Source of the DNA: GCA-003244245 sp036378735
GTDB taxonomy: Bacteria; Actinomycetota; Actinomycetes; Mycobacteriales; Pseudonocardiaceae
DNA length: 33,608 bases
Direction: 5' to 3'
Assembly: GCA_036378735.1 (NCBI GenBank)
Contig: DASUVX010000184.1
Coordinates: 1-33,608 of the forward strand
Shown: positions 31,396 through 33,608 of the stretch, in pieces
Position numbering within the stretch: the stretch's first letter is position 1
How the letters are laid out: each line of letters begins with the position of its first letter
Position numbers and translations under genes: made by a program
The notes under the pieces: model-generated
The model's database searches: none
What the model saw: the letters and a program-made list of their open reading frames with translations, nothing else
Told to the model about the DNA's origin: nothing

Positions 31396-32460
31396 TCAAC
31401 TCGACGAGTTGGGCACCGCCTCGACGAGACTGACCATGCCGGCACTGGGCACGATGCGGGTCAGGCGAAGCCCTACCCCGCCGAACAACGCGTGGTACTC
31501 CGCTTCGGTGCGTTGGCGACCACCAGCGGTCATCACCAGCATCTCCAGATCCGCAAGTTTGCCCAGCGACGGCTCCCGGCCTTCCGGCAGCACGATCTCC
31601 GCGAGCAGCACGCAGGCGGAACCGCCCATCGCGGCACGGCAGCGACCCAGGATCTGCGCTGCCCGGTCGTCGTCCCAGTCGTGGATGACGTTGCTCAACA
31701 GGTAGGCATCGCCACCTTCCGGTACCGACTCGAAGAAGTCCCCGCTGACCACCTTGCAGCGATCGACGATCTCCACGCGCGATAGCTCGTCACCGGACTC
31801 GGCCACCACTGTCGGGATGTCGAAGAGCACTCCCTGGAGATTCGGGTTGGCCGACAGGATTGCGGCGAGTAGACCGCCGCGCCCGCCGCCGACATCCACG
31901 ATGGTGCGGAACCGGCTGAAGTCGTACGCCTTGACGATGCTGGCCGTCTCCGCGGTGGAGATCGAGGTCATGGCCGCATCGAAGACCGCCGCGTCTTCGG
32001 GGTGCTCGGCCAGATACTCGAAGACCTCCTTGCCGTGCACCCGGTCAAACGCCGATTGCCCGGTACGGACCGTCTCGTATAGGTCGGTCCAGGGGTAGCG
32101 GTGAAACGGCATCCCGACCATCGTCGCCCAGCCCCGCAGCGAGCCGGGCACGTCGCTGCGCAGCAGCTCCCCGACCGGGGTCAGGGCGAACTGCCGGTCC
32201 TCCAGCTCAGCGACGACGCCGACATCACCCAGTGCGCGCAGCAACCGGTACAGCGCTGGGCCGTGCGCACCGACCAGACCGGCAATGTCGTCAACCTGCC
32301 GCGGTCCGGCGGCCAGCGTGTCCGCGACACCGAACCGGGCGATCACGCTGATCGCCTGGGACACCAGCGCACCGAAGGTCAACTGGCGCATCGTGACCGC
32401 GGGCGGTGGCTCCGCTGAGGCGGGAGCTGAATTCGGGCCGGTTGTCTCGCCGACTGCCAT
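31396..32460 (-). CDS. O-methyltransferase family 2 (SAM-dependent)
   Basis: This 354-residue enzyme has the plant/bacterial O-methyltransferase layout. The N-terminal winged-helix dimerisation domain (TFGALVSQAISVIARFGVAD) is followed by a Rossmann SAM-binding motif TIVDVGGGRGGLLAAIL, an acidic VLFDIPTVVAES, and NVIHDWDDDRAAQILGRCR, where the catalytic His of this class is expected. It resembles hydroxyneurosporene or polyketide O-methyltransferases, but the substrate is unknown and no biosynthetic cluster surrounds it. ATG 32460 is preferred over the in-frame start at 32523 because TACCTT (32527-32522 on the minus strand) could be its -10, leaving a leader of about 55 nt. Confidence 0.85.
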   Translation of the reverse strand: MAVGETTGPNSAPASAEPPPAVTMRQLTFGALVSQAISVIARFGVADTLAAGPRQVDDIAGLVGAHGPALYRLLRALGDVGVVAELEDRQFALTPVGELLRSDVPGSLRGWATMVGMPFHRYPWTDLYETVRTGQSAFDRVHGKEVFEYLAEHPEDAAVFDAAMTSISTAETASIVKAYDFSRFRTIVDVGGGRGGLLAAILSANPNLQGVLFDIPTVVAESGDELSRVEIVDRCKVVSGDFFESVPEGGDAYLLSNVIHDWDDDRAAQILGRCRAAMGGSACVLLAEIVLPEGREPSLGKLADLEMLVMTAGGRQRTEAEYHALFGGVGLRLTRIVPSAGMVSLVEAVPNSSS

Positions 32461-32601
32461 CTGCGACCCCACTTCGACTGCGCCGAGGCCTGCCGGATGT
32501 TCACCGGAGTGACCCGGTCTCAAGGTAGTGGCGGGGTGAGCGAGCCGAAAGTGTCAGAGGTACGTGCTTGGCTGAGCCCGCAACCAACCAAGGAGGTTCT
32601 C

Positions 32602-33375
32602 ATGCCGATCCGTACCACCCCCTGGCCAGCAGGCACACCGTGCTGGGTAGACCTCGCCGTTGCCGATGTCGACGCCGCAAAGGACTTTTACGCCGCCGTT
32701 TTGAGCTGGACCTACATCGATAGCGGCGAGGAGTTCGGTCACTATCAGATGTGTCAACGCGACGGCCACTTCGCAGCGGGCATCGGCCCCCAGCAGAGTC
32801 CAGACCAGCCGCCGGCGTGGACGACCTACCTCGCCAGCGACGCTGTGGACCGTAGCGCGCAGCAGATCGCCGACAATGGCGGGAAAGTCCTCGCCGGCCC
32901 CTTCGACGTGCCCGGTGCGGGCCGGATGTGCATCGCGCTGGACGCGCAGGGCGCCGTCTTCGGGGTATGGCAGGCCGGGGGTCACATCGGCGCGCAGGTC
33001 TACAACGAGCCCGGATCGCTCGTGTGGAATGAAGCCGCAGTACCCGATCCCGGCGCGGGCAGGCAGTTTTACGCTGCGGTGTTCGGCTACTCCTACCAGT
33101 CTGTCGAAGGCGCCGGCTCGGAGTACACGACCTTCCATCGAGGTGGCGATCCGCTCGGCGGCATCGGCGGGTTGGACTACCGGCCACCGGATACACCGCC
33201 GCACTGGATGGCCTATTTCACGGTCGCCGACGCCGATGCCGCGGTAGCCGCGGCCACCGAGCGCGGCGCGACAGTGCTCAGTGGACCCCGCGACACTCCC
33301 TACGGCCGGATGGCGTCGATCACAGATCCACAGGGAGCCACTTTTTCGATCATGGCTGCGGTGCCGCCCAGCTGA
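32602..33375 (+). CDS. Tandem VOC (glyoxalase/bleomycin-resistance fold) protein
   Basis: This 257-residue protein has two VOC domains of about 115 residues. Domain 1 starts at CWVDLAVADVDAAKDFYAAV and ends near AVFGVWQAGGH. Domain 2 starts at LVWNEAAVPDPGAGRQFYAAVFGY and ends with ITDPQGATFSIM. Each has the paired beta-alpha-beta-beta-beta units of metal-dependent dioxygenase or glyoxalase-like proteins. It resembles the mycobacterial Rv0577/CFP30B antigen family, whose activity is not settled. ATG 32602 is preceded by AAGGAGGT at an ideal distance, the strongest ribosome site in the window. It is divergent from the O-methyltransferase gene and followed by a terminator-like hairpin. Confidence 0.9.
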   Translation: MPIRTTPWPAGTPCWVDLAVADVDAAKDFYAAVLSWTYIDSGEEFGHYQMCQRDGHFAAGIGPQQSPDQPPAWTTYLASDAVDRSAQQIADNGGKVLAGPFDVPGAGRMCIALDAQGAVFGVWQAGGHIGAQVYNEPGSLVWNEAAVPDPGAGRQFYAAVFGYSYQSVEGAGSEYTTFHRGGDPLGGIGGLDYRPPDTPPHWMAYFTVADADAAVAAATERGATVLSGPRDTPYGRMASITDPQGATFSIMAAVPPS

Positions 33376-33379
33376 TCAG

Positions 33380-33406
33380 GCCGTCCGCAACGCTGCGCCG
33401 GACGGC
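33380..33406 (+). terminator. Stem-loop terminator candidate after the VOC gene
   Basis: GCCGTCCG (33380-33387) pairs perfectly with CGGACGGC (33399-33406) across an 11-base loop, beginning 5 bp after the VOC stop. There is no U-run, which is common in GC-rich Actinobacteria. It could also end transcription from the opposite strand. Confidence 0.5.
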
Positions 33407-33428
33407 GAGGCGGGCTCGGCGTGGGACA

Positions 33429-33593
33429 TCACCACACCTTGCTGCCCGCCGTCCGGCAGCCGCCGCCCTGCACGACTTCGGCCCAGTTCACCGCGCACAC
33501 CACGGCACCGCCGAGTAGTCCTGCAACCCGATCATGACCCGGCTCCCGGTAAAGCAACGCCAGCACCGCGCTGGCGTCCAGCACCGGGGTCAC
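33429..33593 (-). pseudogene. Truncated PIN-domain (VapC-type toxin) remnant
   Basis: The minus-strand frame from GTG 33593 reads MTPVLDASAVLALLYREPGH and continues to AVNWAEVV. This is the N-terminal third of a PIN-domain ribonuclease: first catalytic Asp in LDASA and Glu in AEVV. After about 41 residues it diverges (GGGCRTAGSKVW) and stops at 33429, far short of the usual 125-135 residues, so the remaining acidic residues are absent. AGGGAG lies 8 bases upstream of the start. The antitoxin, if any, would lie to the right of the window. The region 33407-33428 holds nothing recognisable. Confidence 0.6.
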
Positions 33594-33608
33594 GCCGGCC
33601 GCTCCCTG

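Overview
The window is about 33.6 kb of very GC-rich DNA from an actinobacterium. The evidence is the MtrA/MtrB/LpqB cassette, a WhiB-family protein, F420 biosynthesis genes, an Actinobacteria-type HPF and frequent GTG/TTG starts. The gene order broadly follows the Mycobacterium tuberculosis Rv3227-Rv3262 block: aroA, rsgA, secA1, hpf, comF, lpqB, mtrB, mtrA, tmk, manA, SIS protein, manB, DUF3499, metallopeptidase, whiB2, fbiA, fbiB. This places it in or near the Mycobacteriales/Pseudonocardiales. The mycobacterial sahH/alkB/rubredoxin segment between tmk and manA is replaced here by a stand-alone biotin carboxylase and a cation-efflux protein. I cannot name a genus.

Layout. (1) 1-1969, plus strand: 3' end of aroA, rsgA (probably a CTG start overlapping the aroA stop) and a GNAT acetyltransferase. 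(2) 1979-6002: pruA and a DUF6912 protein on minus, then an SPOUT rRNA methyltransferase and a DUF6459 protein on plus. (3) 6087-15784, all minus: tmk > mtrA > mtrB > lpqB > comF > hpf > secA, a chain covering dTMP phosphorylation, the essential MtrAB two-component system with its lipoprotein, a ComF-type PRTase, ribosome hibernation and the Sec ATPase. (4) 15956-22727, minus: DUF3499 > manB > Trm112-like > SIS isomerase > manA > CDF transporter > biotin carboxylase. The core of this chain makes GDP-mannose precursors for cell-envelope mannosides. (5) 22861-27048: a small zincin-like protein (+), a large membrane protein (-), whiB2/whmD (-) and an M50 protease (+). (6) 27121-31390, plus: YihY-type membrane protein, fbiA and fbiB (coupled, F420 assembly), Nudix hydrolase and YnfA-type membrane protein. 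(7) 31396-33608: O-methyltransferase (-), double VOC protein (+) and a truncated PIN-domain remnant (-).

The genes are mostly ordinary housekeeping genes. What they do not explain is a layer of small dispersed repeats. Two copies of a roughly 65-bp palindromic element share the core ATGGAGACATATCGGGCT. One lies inside comF in frame and adds about 21 residues. The other supplies the last codons and stop of the Nudix gene and abuts the ynfA ribosome-binding site. A second family is a 21-22-bp tandem repeat centred on GCGACACAC, with at least 11 units in four arrays plus one possible single unit. A third is a 69-bp long-arm palindrome between hpf and secA. A perfect 14-bp palindrome sits in the divergent DUF6912/trmH promoter region, and two genes look leaderless. 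I see no rRNA or tRNA gene, CRISPR array or intact transposon.
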